Of a DNA stretch of 64,000 nucleotides, positions 35,076-44,030 are shown piece by piece. The DNA comes from Candidatus Bathyarchaeia archaeon. Lineage in GTDB: Archaea; Thermoproteota; Bathyarchaeia; Bathyarchaeales; Bathycorpusculaceae. A program made the position numbers and the translations under genes. Positions within the stretch are counted from its first letter, which is position 1. Every line of letters begins with the position of its first letter. The notes below the pieces were generated by a model. That model saw only the letters and a list, made by a program, of their open reading frames with translations, made no database searches and was not told where the DNA came from. The stretch is from positions 1,380,519 through 1,444,518 of the forward strand of contig CP166960.1 in NCBI GenBank assembly GCA_041447175.1, read 5' to 3'.

Positions 35076-37772
35076 TTACTTACGTTTTGTCAACAGAATT
35101 GCTGCAGCTATAACGGCGACAATGACGACTACAGTGATGACGATGTATATTGTTGTTGTCGAGTCGGTGCTTTCTTGGGAAGTTGAGGGCACATCGGTGA
35201 CTGCAGGAGCAGCTGGCGTATTAGCCGCTGCTGGTGCTGTTGGAGCATTTGTAGGTACAGAAGACGTTGTGGGTATTGGCGAAGCTTCACTTATCACGGG
35301 GGTGGCTTCTGGAGTTGCAGAAGGCATGGGAGATGGCGATACCGGAGAGGCAGATGCAGCAGTGTTCATAGTTCGGGCCTCGCCAAAGCAACGTAGATTC
35401 CAATCGTTAGCGCCCACGTAGAGATTGCCAGTGTACAAAGAGGGTGCTGAACGCATCTGGCTTGAGCCAAAATCTGTATTTACTGAAATTTTGTCTCCGG
35501 TTAATGCATCAAGTACATACAGGGCGCCTAGCTCGTTTACAGTGTAAATTCTGCCGTATGAGTATGCCAAGCCTTGAGCCAAGTTTTCACGTGATAGCCA
35601 AGTTGTCCAGATAACACTGCCATTTTTAGCGTTAAGGCAGGTTATGCCATAGAAGTCGTTGAAGTACAGTTTTCCGTAGCTGTAAAGCATAGCGTTTATT
35701 TGGAGTACACCACCGAGTTGTGAGGGTGTGCCTGGGTTGTATTGTCCGTCATAAGTCCAGAGTATTTCACCGGTTGCTGCATCTATGCCGTAATTCAATC
35801 TGAATGCGTTTCGCAAGAACACCATACCATCTGCATAGGTTGGTGCTGTACAAAGCCAGTATCCTGCGCCTGCAGTTGCATTCAATACATACGGGATAGC
35901 TATCTTCCAGACGAGGTTGCCGTTGAGGTCAAGTTTATAGAGGGTACCATCAGGACGTTGAGTACACGAAGGAACAAAGACTGCATTGTCAGCTATGGTT
36001 GCCGCAGCAATTATAGGTCCACCTGTTTGGTATTTCCAAGATATTGCCCCTGTAGTCATATCCAAACAGTACAGGTTCCCATCAAGCGCACCTACATACA
36101 CTTTGTTGCCGTAAGCAATTGGTGAGGCTCGTACATCACTCGCTGAGCTAAGACCACGGGGGTCCGCGATTGGGTTGATTTTTACGCCACCTACATCTGC
36201 TTGCCACAGCTTGTTGCCTGTAGCGGCATCTAAACAGTATACGTTGCCATCATCAGAGCCTGTGAAGACTTTTCCGTTTGCTACCGCTACTGAAGACTTC
36301 ATTGGAGAACCAATTGGATATTGCCACTTTGCATTGCCTGTTTCAGAGTCCACTGCATATATGGTGCCAGCCATTGAGGCAAAGTACGCGGTGCCATCAA
36401 CTACAGCTGCCGAAGATTGAATTGAACTGTCAGCAGTGAATTTCCATTTGAGAGCTAAATCTGTTGGACCTGCACCTTCACCAGTGTGTGCAGTATCGCT
36501 GAGGAGCATGGACCAGTCCTTTGTTTCGCTGCTAATGCACCATACTTCGTCAAGGGTTGAGCTGCTGTACTCCCAAATACCTGGTTTCTGGGGCGACCCT
36601 GGTATTGGAATAATGTACAAGTTACCGTAAGCAATGCATTCATGAATGCTTGGTCCACCGCCTGTCTCGATTGGAGCTGACCATATGAGTTCTCCAGTGA
36701 GAGCATCATAGCAGTTATATTCGGAGTGGGCATATTCACCGGTTTCAAAGTCACGATATTGGTATTCACCCATCAGAGAATACACTTTACCTCCCCCGAC
36801 GGTAAGAAGACCTGAATATCCGACGCCGGGTCCTTTTGCTTTCCAGACTAATTCGCCAGTTGAAGCGTTTATGGCGTAAAGATACGTGTCCTGATTATGT
36901 TCAAATACTAGCCCATAAGCAGAAGCTGCTGCGGAAGCCCATTGACCATACCAAGTGCCAGGATTATAAGTCCATTCAAGATTTCCTGTGTTTGCATCCC
37001 AAGCGTACATGTTGTTGTCAAGGCCACCGAAAATTACTTTTCCGTCACAGTAGGTTCCTCGATACCAGAATTGAGATGTAGCTGGGGTAACCCAAAGAGT
37101 GGTACCAGTTTTTGCATCAATGCACTCCACAAAGTTATTCATTGTTCCAACGAAAAGTTTTCCGTCAGCATATGGAAGTCTTTCTCCTTCAATACCATAG
37201 TAAGCGTCATTTGTGCGGTTCCACGCTAACGTCGGCGGTTGCGAGGGGTCAGGAAGGCTCCAGCCAAATTTTGAGCAAATCAGCATTTTCAGGTCAGGCG
37301 CATAGTAATTCCAAGTTAAACCTGCGGGTCCTGTCCATACGGTTGAGCCGTCAGCTATTCTTATGCAATCGGATCCTTTCATCATGTAGGTGTTGTCGAT
37401 TTTTGCTAAGGAACCAGTTCCAGCAATGTCCCAGACAATATCTCCGTTGGCGCCATTGAGAGCGTACGTCCTCGAGGCGGATTGCACGAACACTAAACCG
37501 CCAAAAGCTATGGGGGCACCAGTAACGCCAGGTATCTTTGCCTTCCATGCAATGTTAAACGAGCTAGGTGCTGGTCCAGCACTTGAATATGAAAGAGAAT
37601 TATCAGAAGAAGCCATTGTCCATTCATATTGAAGCATGTCATTAGGAACGGCAGATGCGGTTTGGGCGGCTGCAGTTGGTGTAGAACTGGGGAAAACCAC
37701 GAAAACAGAGGAAAGCAGAAGCAACGCTAAGGCAAGCAGTCCAATTTTTTTTGTTATTGATTCTTTGTTCAT
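35076..37772 (-). CDS. secreted double PQQ-like beta-propeller surface protein (propeller 3)
   Basis: 898 residues: signal peptide (about 1-36), no N-terminal Ig-like domain, then two PQQ-like propeller blocks (about 60-440 and 465-800) joined by LLSDTAHTGEGAGPTDLALKW. Docking repeats are plain: YAVDSETGNAKWQY, YCLDAATGNKLWQA, YCLDMTTGAISWKY. The second Ig-like domain of propellers 1, 2, 4 and 5 is missing; a very long Pro/Ala/Thr linker leads to the anchor helix and TKRK. ATG 37772 is the likely start, since the frame upstream to 37910 lacks signal-peptide character. Closest in plan to propeller 6. Confidence 0.9.
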   Translation of the reverse strand: MNKESITKKIGLLALALLLLSSVFVVFPSSTPTAAAQTASAVPNDMLQYEWTMASSDNSLSYSSAGPAPSSFNIAWKAKIPGVTGAPIAFGGLVFVQSASRTYALNGANGDIVWDIAGTGSLAKIDNTYMMKGSDCIRIADGSTVWTGPAGLTWNYYAPDLKMLICSKFGWSLPDPSQPPTLAWNRTNDAYYGIEGERLPYADGKLFVGTMNNFVECIDAKTGTTLWVTPATSQFWYRGTYCDGKVIFGGLDNNMYAWDANTGNLEWTYNPGTWYGQWASAAASAYGLVFEHNQDTYLYAINASTGELVWKAKGPGVGYSGLLTVGGGKVYSLMGEYQYRDFETGEYAHSEYNCYDALTGELIWSAPIETGGGPSIHECIAYGNLYIIPIPGSPQKPGIWEYSSSTLDEVWCISSETKDWSMLLSDTAHTGEGAGPTDLALKWKFTADSSIQSSAAVVDGTAYFASMAGTIYAVDSETGNAKWQYPIGSPMKSSVAVANGKVFTGSDDGNVYCLDAATGNKLWQADVGGVKINPIADPRGLSSASDVRASPIAYGNKVYVGALDGNLYCLDMTTGAISWKYQTGGPIIAAATIADNAVFVPSCTQRPDGTLYKLDLNGNLVWKIAIPYVLNATAGAGYWLCTAPTYADGMVFLRNAFRLNYGIDAATGEILWTYDGQYNPGTPSQLGGVLQINAMLYSYGKLYFNDFYGITCLNAKNGSVIWTTWLSRENLAQGLAYSYGRIYTVNELGALYVLDALTGDKISVNTDFGSSQMRSAPSLYTGNLYVGANDWNLRCFGEARTMNTAASASPVSPSPMPSATPEATPVISEASPIPTTSSVPTNAPTAPAAANTPAAPAVTDVPSTSQESTDSTTTIYIVITVVVIVAVIAAAILLTKRK

Positions 37773-37835
37773 TTTTTCACCGTGTTTTTCTGTTTGTCTC
37801 CAATTTTTGTGAAAAACAACATACCTTGATATGCT

Positions 37836-37873
37836 ACTTAACGTCTTGTCGGTCTTGCAAAGACCTAAAAATG
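37836..37873 (-). promoter_or_regulatory. promoter with operator-like inverted repeat upstream of propeller 3
   Basis: Plus-strand reading: ACTTAA (37836-37841), TGTCGGT (37847-37853), nine bases, ACCT (37863-37866), overlapping the perfect inverted repeat GGTCTT-GCA-AAGACC (37851-37865). On the coding strand a TTTTTAGG box precedes it and TTAAGT follows, as for propeller 2. Confidence 0.65.
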
Positions 37874-38189
37874 GCAGAAAAAAGGAGCCCCCAACAAAAA
37901 GATTAAACAAACACCGATTACGCGGAAGAATTCGGCTAATTTACCCTTCTTCAGCAAAGTTTAGCTTGATACCGAGAAAAACTGTGGCGTCATGAATCGA
38001 ACAGCCGTTTTGAAAGCACCGATTTTTAGGCTCAGGCATAGGCTGCATAGGCGATAGGTGGATAGTTCTCGAAGACTTCAACACCTCATTGAGAAATACT
38101 TCAAACTCGAAATTATCATTTAACGCCGAAGGCAAATCTACAGTAATTGGGCTTTAAACCGTATGCACGCAAAAAATGCGAAGCGAAAA

Positions 38190-38294
38190 GAGGGTTTACT
38201 GGAGCTCTGGAACTGAACATAGGAGAGAAAGAATTCAACTCAATGACCAACATAGCCATCGCGTCACAATCCCCCAAAGCCCATACAGCCCCTC
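38190..38294. repeat. structured element, copy F
   Basis: GAGGG (38190-38194) pairs with the terminal CCCTC; left arm GGGTTTACTGGAGCTCTGG, purine tract AGGAGAGAAAG, inner TGAC/GTCA hairpin around a loop with ATAGCCATCG, right arm AAAGCCCATACAGCCCC. Ends 53 bp past the propeller 4 stop. Confidence 0.65.
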
Positions 38295-38347
38295 ATTTCA
38301 CTTTTTAGCGTTCTGCCTTTTGAAAAAAGGGAAAATGGTGTTTGTGG

Positions 38348-40966
38348 TCATCTTTTTTTACGCAGAAACAGTGCTGCTGCGGCTGCAACTATGATTACGA
38401 CTGCTGCACCGATGGCGAGGTAGGTCGTGGTTGGCATTGGGCTGGTAGGTTGGGGAGCTTCGCTGGGTGAAGGCGATACAGACTGCATGGGTGTAGGCGT
38501 TGGTGCTGTTGGAGTTGCGGTTTCGGTGGCGGTTGGTGTGGTGATGGGGGCGGGGGCGGCTGTTTCTGAAACTATGAATGCGGTTCCTGCTTTGCTGCTG
38601 TAGTATGAACTGGAGCCTTCAAAAGTAGCGGTTACTTTGTAGAGTCCTGGAACTGGCGGCGTCCATGAGGTTGCATAGTTTCCTAGTATGTCGCTGGTTA
38701 CGTTGCCTAAGTCCTGTGTGTTACCGTTGGAGTCGATAGCAGTCAGATGTACGGAAACACCGGTTGCGTCAGTTGGTTTTGGCTTCTGCATGTAAAGGTA
38801 CTCCATCCAAGCACTCATGCAATCGTCAGAAACTGCGGGTGTGCCAGCTGCAGGAACACCTATGCATGTTTTTCCGGGCGATTGGTCAGTGATTGTTCCT
38901 TGTATAAGGACTGGTTGACCAAAAGAGGCAGCTATAGTCGGTGCTGAAACTGTGGTGGCTGTTTGACCTTTGCCGTAGCAGTAGATTTGGCTGTCATAGT
39001 TGTTATATGCAACTACGTATCCGTCGGCTACTGCTGAAGCTGCATACCAACCTGATATGTTCCACAGCATTTTTCCTGTAAATGCGTCAAGTACATACAT
39101 TGCTCCGCCGCGCCACATTGGGGAATCAGGACTGTGGTCATTGGTGGTCGCAAATACCTTGTTGTCTGCGACTGTGACGCCTCCGTAGAAGGGATAGTTT
39201 CCGTATGGTGTTTCAAACCCTGAGGGCACCGAGAAAGCCCAGTCTAAGTTTCCTGTTTCTTGGTCATAGCAGTAAATGCCATCGTATCCGGTTGAATAGA
39301 TTTTGCCGTATGCAACAGTTGGGTTCGGTGGTCCTGCGCCGAGGTAGCTTTGGCTATAAACGCCCCATGCGTTTGATTTTGGCTGTGTTGTCCATAGAAG
39401 GTCTCCAGTTAAAGCGTTGAAGCCCATGGTCTCCATTGTTTCTTCTTCGAACCAAGTGAATACGCCGTCAATTATTGGTCCTACGTTAACGCCTGCATTG
39501 TAGGCGGTATAAGAGGTGATGTTTTTAGCCCAAATTTCTTGTCCGGTTGTATCGTCATAAGCAACAAACATGACAACAGGCGGGTTTATGTTAGCGATGA
39601 GTTCACATGCCAAGATTACACCAGAACCTACTCGCGAAATTGCAAGGTTACCTGAAGACCCCTTAGGTGTTGCAGCAATAGACACATTCCATTGAATACC
39701 ATTTCGCCAATCCAAGGTCTGCCCTAAGAAGCGGTCGGGGCGCCACTGCCATGCATTGGTTCCTTCTGTTCCAGGCGTGGGGATAGCTTTGCTTGAGTTC
39801 CACATTGCCAGCCAATTGTTCACAGGGTCAAGTATATAATCAAGTACATCGCCAACGTCGGATGTTACTATTTTTCCACCGCCAGAAACGTTATTGAAGC
39901 TTAGCATCAGTGTGCCTGAAGCTCCGTCAAACATTTGCCAAGTATTCATTGGACCAGCGGTATTCCAAAGGTAAAGCGGCATGACGCCGTGTTGGTTTGG
40001 CGATTCATAGTCATATATTTGACCAAAGGAAATGGTTATGTTGTTTGTCCACAATATTTCGCCAGTACGGAGGTCTTGGCAGACACATCCACCTGATTGT
40101 CTATTGTTGTTTAAAGGCAAATTGTAGTAAAGCTGTCCATCCGCAATTACAGGAGGCAAAAACCGTTCTTCGTAAGACAAACCGGTATAGTAAGACCGGT
40201 CACCGTATTGCCCGCCAACTAAGCCGCCAGAAGATAGTTGCGTTGTCCAAACTATATGTCCAGTGTCGGGGGCAGTAGTGAAGGGATTGAATGGCCCAGT
40301 GGCGTTGTATGCAAACCATGCGCTGTCGGGAGTTCCCAACCAATTCCCAGAAATCGTGTACCAGTTACGGTTTTCTCCGTTAATTGGTCTGCTCCAATAG
40401 TCGTCTGGTCCGGGAACGGGGACATCCGAAATACCGCCTATTTGTTGTTCTTGCACAGTTAGCGTTACTTCAGCGCTATCACTGGGTAGGTAGTGGCTGT
40501 CGATTAAGGTGTTTGTTGTTGTGTATCCCACAACATGTTGCCCAGGATAGTGGAACTGGAACGTGTACTTGCCAATTACTGTCGGCACATATTGCAGATA
40601 GTAGCTTGCTATTGGATCGGAAGAATAGGGTCCTAAAATTTCTTGGGAACCATCAGGTGCGGTAACAGTTACCGAGTAACCTTCGAACAGGATCACTTGC
40701 GAATTGCCTGTTACGCTTCCGGTCGATGCATTGTAGAACAACGGGATATTTGCTAGCCACATAACGACAGTAGCGGGTTGATTAACGCCTACTGGGTTAG
40801 GAGCGACATTCAGAAAAGCAAAGGTGGGAGTATCGGGTCCCTGCGCTGCGACAGTACCAGGAACACTTATTGCAAGCAACATACTAATAACGAAAATCAA
40901 AGCAAACGCAGATTTCACGTTGATAGCGTTCTGCCTCAAGTTTTTTCTTTCCAAGTTTGTTGACAT
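38348..40966 (-). CDS. secreted PQQ-like beta-propeller surface protein (propeller 4)
   Basis: 872 residues, closest to propeller 1: signal peptide (about 1-42, ending TVAAQ), Ig-like domain (FAFLNVAPNPVGVNQPATVV), motif DDYWSRPINGENRNW, propeller with YDDTTGQEIWAK and YDQETGNLDWAF repeats, second Ig-like domain (GLYKVTATFEGSSSYYSSK) with the insertion MSAWMEYLYMQKPKPTDATGV, Pro/Thr linker, anchor helix and RKKR. Many NxS/NxT sequons. Start ATG 40966. Confidence 0.9.
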   Translation of the reverse strand: MSTNLERKNLRQNAINVKSAFALIFVISMLLAISVPGTVAAQGPDTPTFAFLNVAPNPVGVNQPATVVMWLANIPLFYNASTGSVTGNSQVILFEGYSVTVTAPDGSQEILGPYSSDPIASYYLQYVPTVIGKYTFQFHYPGQHVVGYTTTNTLIDSHYLPSDSAEVTLTVQEQQIGGISDVPVPGPDDYWSRPINGENRNWYTISGNWLGTPDSAWFAYNATGPFNPFTTAPDTGHIVWTTQLSSGGLVGGQYGDRSYYTGLSYEERFLPPVIADGQLYYNLPLNNNRQSGGCVCQDLRTGEILWTNNITISFGQIYDYESPNQHGVMPLYLWNTAGPMNTWQMFDGASGTLMLSFNNVSGGGKIVTSDVGDVLDYILDPVNNWLAMWNSSKAIPTPGTEGTNAWQWRPDRFLGQTLDWRNGIQWNVSIAATPKGSSGNLAISRVGSGVILACELIANINPPVVMFVAYDDTTGQEIWAKNITSYTAYNAGVNVGPIIDGVFTWFEEETMETMGFNALTGDLLWTTQPKSNAWGVYSQSYLGAGPPNPTVAYGKIYSTGYDGIYCYDQETGNLDWAFSVPSGFETPYGNYPFYGGVTVADNKVFATTNDHSPDSPMWRGGAMYVLDAFTGKMLWNISGWYAASAVADGYVVAYNNYDSQIYCYGKGQTATTVSAPTIAASFGQPVLIQGTITDQSPGKTCIGVPAAGTPAVSDDCMSAWMEYLYMQKPKPTDATGVSVHLTAIDSNGNTQDLGNVTSDILGNYATSWTPPVPGLYKVTATFEGSSSYYSSKAGTAFIVSETAAPAPITTPTATETATPTAPTPTPMQSVSPSPSEAPQPTSPMPTTTYLAIGAAVVIIVAAAAALFLRKKR

Positions 40967-41014
40967 TTGTGTTCTCTCTCGTTTCTTATGGAAAAGACCA
41001 TACTTTCACGAAGG

Positions 41015-41047
41015 ACTTAACACTATGTCGGATTGATAATGACCGCC
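41015..41047 (-). promoter_or_regulatory. operator-like inverted repeat upstream of propeller 4
   Basis: Plus-strand reading: ACTTAA (41015-41020), TGTCGGA (41026-41032), nine bases, ACCGCC (41042-41047). Starts 48 bp before the start codon. One mismatch in the first half-site. Confidence 0.6.
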
Positions 41048-41137
41048 AAGAAAAGCCCGAAAAAAGAAAAACACCCAAAGCCTTGGGCTAAAACAGCATG
41101 CTTTCTTACCACAGTATCAGAGTTTTGATATCATGTG

Positions 41138-41935
41138 CTATCTGTGGAGGTCGAATTTTGACCACATGCAATTGAAATATGCTTGATTCACAGTGATCAT
41201 ACTGACACAATTTGACCACAAGTGAGCCCCGCGGAAATCGAAGGTCGGATTAATGCAAAGAGCAACTTCGGTGTCATCATAAATTGTCACCATGGTTGGG
41301 GCAGGGTCAGCCATGGTTCTAATTGTTAAACGTGAAGATTGCTTCTCTAAGGCGTCAAGCACCCATTTTGGGAAGGCGTCATTTTCTGGTTTCTCGGTTA
41401 ACACGTTGATGGCAACGCCCCGTTTTAACGCTGCTTTAATTGAACTCTCAAGAATGGAGAAGCCCAGACGGAATCGTTTCCAAGTAGTAACAAGGTTGAT
41501 ATGGGTATGAGCTGTTTCGGTTGCTCTTTTGAATTTGCCGTTGTGGTCTCCTCCGGAGATGATGCAGAAGTACTCATTGTCTCTGTGTATGTCAACCGGT
41601 AGGTCAGTACGATGGATTTCTTTGGCTAGTTTTCTTGCCCTTTCGCGAGTTAGGTTGAACTCCGTTAGTTTGCTGTTAAAGAGGAGTTTGATGGCTGTTT
41701 CTATTGGTACCGCACTGAACATAACGGGTGTGTTTATCTTTCGCTCCACTAAACCTATATCCTGAAGATTCAGGGCTACGCGGTAAATCTCTTGCCTATG
41801 AACCAATGTCGCTTTAGAAATTGCTTCAGCTTTAGAGGGACCTAACCGAAGAAGAGCAAGGTAAACCTTTGATTGCCTTTCAGTGAGACCTAACCGAGTT
41901 AAGGTTCCAACGTCTTCTTCCTTAATTGACAACAT
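41138..41935 (-). CDS. TrmB-family transcriptional regulator (TrmB 2)
   Basis: 265 residues, paralogue of TrmB 1: winged helix TLTRLGLTERQSKVYLALLRLG ... LVHRQEIYRVALNLQDIGLVE, linker, and effector domain ending GAHLWSNCVSMITVNQAYF. The recognition helix VHRQEVYRVA/VHRQEIYRVA is nearly identical to TrmB 1, so both may read the same operator. ATG 41935 follows GTGAG; a GTG at 41944 is in frame. Downstream of it lies propeller 4 in the same direction. Confidence 0.88.
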   Translation of the reverse strand: MLSIKEEDVGTLTRLGLTERQSKVYLALLRLGPSKAEAISKATLVHRQEIYRVALNLQDIGLVERKINTPVMFSAVPIETAIKLLFNSKLTEFNLTRERARKLAKEIHRTDLPVDIHRDNEYFCIISGGDHNGKFKRATETAHTHINLVTTWKRFRLGFSILESSIKAALKRGVAINVLTEKPENDAFPKWVLDALEKQSSRLTIRTMADPAPTMVTIYDDTEVALCINPTFDFRGAHLWSNCVSMITVNQAYFNCMWSKFDLHR

Positions 41936-41988
41936 ACTTCTCACGTTAGTTCAGCTTTTGACCAAGAGTTGAAATTTACCAAACGTTT

Positions 41989-42010
41989 AGTCGGTCTTAA
42001 CACAACCGAC
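41989..42010. promoter_or_regulatory. operator-like inverted repeat upstream of TrmB 2
   Basis: AGTCGGT (41989-41995), nine bases CTTAACACA, ACCGAC (42005-42010): a perfect 6-bp inverted repeat GTCGGT/ACCGAC, the strongest copy of the motif. Confidence 0.7.
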
Positions 42011-42106
42011 AATGGACAAAAGTACCATCCAAGTATCCTCTTTTCCACTTCATTTTTGCTCACTGATTTAATCACGTTTATAGTGAAAGAATGAATAAGA
42101 AATGTA

Positions 42107-42132
42107 GTGTAGGTAGGCAACCTACCTCGCAC
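42107..42132. promoter_or_regulatory. palindrome upstream of TrmB 3
   Basis: AGGTAGG (42111-42117), CAA, CCTACCT (42121-42127): a perfect 7-bp inverted repeat with GTG and CAC outside. It differs from the GTCGGT sites and lies about 55 bp before the TrmB 3 start, so it is probably the site of a different regulator, perhaps TrmB 3 itself. Confidence 0.55.
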
Positions 42133-42185
42133 TATTTACCATCCGAAGAAAATAAGTAGAGTAAGGTAGTATTGGAGAGAGAAAC

Positions 42186-43070
42186 GTGCTTACAAACGAG
42201 GAAATCCAGACATTAGTCTCAGCGGGACTTACGAGCCACCAAGCCAAAGTCTTACTCACAATCGTTCAAGCAGGAAAGGCAGACGCAAAGACTATTTCTA
42301 AAGCCACGGGGCTGGACAGGTCAAACGTGTACAAAACAATTCTTGAACTTCAAGAGGTAGGCATCATTGCCAAACTGGTACAAACCCCAAGCCAATACAC
42401 ATCAATTCCAATGGAGCAAATAATTTCAACAATACTTAAAGAAAAAAGAGTGGAATACCAGACGATTCAGAAGAAGGCACAGAAATTAATCCAACAACTT
42501 GCATACAAGGAAGAAGCTTTTTCCCCACAACAAGAAGAATACTTCATGATTATCCCGAGCAACTTACCGTTCTGCAATAAATGGGCAAACACAGTTAAAA
42601 ACATCCAGACAGGGATTGACGTTATTGCTTCCGAAAGAAGAGAGCCCAAAGACGTGCCGGTACTTGAATCATACGAACCCCTTCTAAAACGCGGCATCAA
42701 AGCAAGATGGCTTTTTGACAGGTCAGAAAAGAACAACAAGGAGTTTATGTTAAGGGTAAAACAGTTCCAATCGCTCTTCAAATACCCAAACTTCAAAGTA
42801 CGCTACAGCATTTCCTCACTGAGACCATTTGCTGCCGTAAAAGACAACAATCTAGCGGTAATCTGTTTAGACTCAACCAGCCTCTTTAAACATTCACGAA
42901 CGTTATGGACAAATAACCAGAGTATAGTTGCCGCGTTACAACAACGGTTCGACATGCTTTGGAACAGAGCAGAACAATACGAACAAAAGGGGTTACAGCC
43001 TAAACCCAACAACATTATTTTAAGCCGCGCCATCGGAACTATGAACAAAAAAGAGAAAAAGGCAAAATAG
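42186..43070 (+). CDS. TrmB-family transcriptional regulator (TrmB 3, divergent type)
   Basis: 294 residues: winged helix (LVSAGLTSHQAKVLLTIVQAGKADAKTISKATGLDRSNVYKTILELQEVGI, about 9-60), a Lys-rich helical linker and a C-terminal domain (about 115-260) resembling the TrmB effector/phospholipase-D-like fold, plus a basic tail. Its recognition helix LDRSNVYKTI differs from VHRQ of TrmB 1, 2 and 4, in line with a different operator. Start GTG 42186 after GGAGAGAGAAAC. Confidence 0.85.
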   Translation: MLTNEEIQTLVSAGLTSHQAKVLLTIVQAGKADAKTISKATGLDRSNVYKTILELQEVGIIAKLVQTPSQYTSIPMEQIISTILKEKRVEYQTIQKKAQKLIQQLAYKEEAFSPQQEEYFMIIPSNLPFCNKWANTVKNIQTGIDVIASERREPKDVPVLESYEPLLKRGIKARWLFDRSEKNNKEFMLRVKQFQSLFKYPNFKVRYSISSLRPFAAVKDNNLAVICLDSTSLFKHSRTLWTNNQSIVAALQQRFDMLWNRAEQYEQKGLQPKPNNIILSRAIGTMNKKEKKAK

Positions 43071-43072
43071 AC

Positions 43073-43771
43073 TCAGTACCCCGCAAATGATTCCAGTTTC
43101 AGTTGCGTCTCGGGCAGCCCCAACTCTTTGATGAGGTTTTGCATGGCGGTAACCATACCTGGAGGGCCACAAGCGTAGAAAACACGTTCCTTGTAGTCAG
43201 GAAGCTCCTTTTTGAGGAGGTCAAGAGTTATGTTGCCAACTGAACCTTTCCAGTCACCAGCGGTTTCGTTAACGGTGAAGACCAACTTGAGGTTCTTGTT
43301 TTGGGTCTCCATCGCTTGTAACTCATCTTTGAAGGCAATTTCGTTGGGGTTGCGGCAACCATAAAACAATACAATATTGGAGTGCAGCTGTTTTTTTGTG
43401 GCGTAGGTGATTATGCTTTTGAAGGGTGTGATGCCGATGCCGCCTGTGAGCAAGGCAATTTTTGGGTATTCCCCTTCAAAGGTGAATTGCCCGTGAGGAG
43501 CGTCGATACTTGCCCAGTCACCGACTTTGAGGGCTTGGAGAACAAGGGAATACTCGTGTTGGGTGAATTTTTTGGTGAATTCGATGTATCCTTCATCAGT
43601 GGGGCTGCTGGAAATGCTAAAAGCGTGCACCAACTCCTTTTCACCAGAACGGATAGTCACCAGCATGTATTGCCCAGCTTTGTATTCCAGTTCGGCGGGT
43701 CGATGAAAACGAAAACTTGACACGCCATCAATTCGGGGAATTATCTCTTTTACAGAGGTTTCAAACTTCAT
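43073..43771 (-). CDS. ferredoxin/flavodoxin-NADP reductase-like flavoprotein
   Basis: 232 residues: FAD domain (about 5-100) with HAFSISSSP where most family members have RxYS, and NAD(P)-binding domain with LLTGGIGITPFKSII, FYGCRNPNEIAF, YACGPPGMVTAMQ, and C-terminal LESFAGY. It would move electrons between NAD(P)H and an unknown carrier. The His in place of the FAD-phosphate-binding Arg is unusual. ATG 43771; TTG 43780 is in frame. Convergent with TrmB 3, 2 bp apart. Confidence 0.87.
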   Translation of the reverse strand: MKFETSVKEIIPRIDGVSSFRFHRPAELEYKAGQYMLVTIRSGEKELVHAFSISSSPTDEGYIEFTKKFTQHEYSLVLQALKVGDWASIDAPHGQFTFEGEYPKIALLTGGIGITPFKSIITYATKKQLHSNIVLFYGCRNPNEIAFKDELQAMETQNKNLKLVFTVNETAGDWKGSVGNITLDLLKKELPDYKERVFYACGPPGMVTAMQNLIKELGLPETQLKLESFAGY

Positions 43772-44030
43772 AAGCCGCAACTCAACAGAATGATACTAAA
43801 TAACTGCAAATTGACTCATAAAACCTTTCTGCAAAACCGGTCAAACCCAAACAAAACAGGTCAACACAAACCGTTTCCAGACAGCTATAGACGCAAGAAA
43901 AAGCCAAAAAACAACCCAAAACAAAAAAGCAACCCTAAACGGGCGCAGCAAAAAATGATGAGGCGGAACAAGAACAGGTACTCAGAACAAGAAACAAAAG
44001 AGAAGAGAGCAAAAAGCTCTTGTGAAGGTC

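Larger units (their letters stand above)
37773..38347. other. 575-bp intergenic region between propellers 3 and 4
   Basis: Holds the propeller 3 promoter/operator (37836-37873) and element copy F. A 64-codon minus-strand frame (37941-38135, TTG start) encodes a Cys/His-containing peptide with no recognisable domain or SD; it may be a gene remnant. Confidence 0.5.

Noticed and set aside
37941-38135. 64-codon minus-strand frame as a gene
   Set aside because: TTG start without SD, no recognisable domain; mentioned only as a possible remnant.
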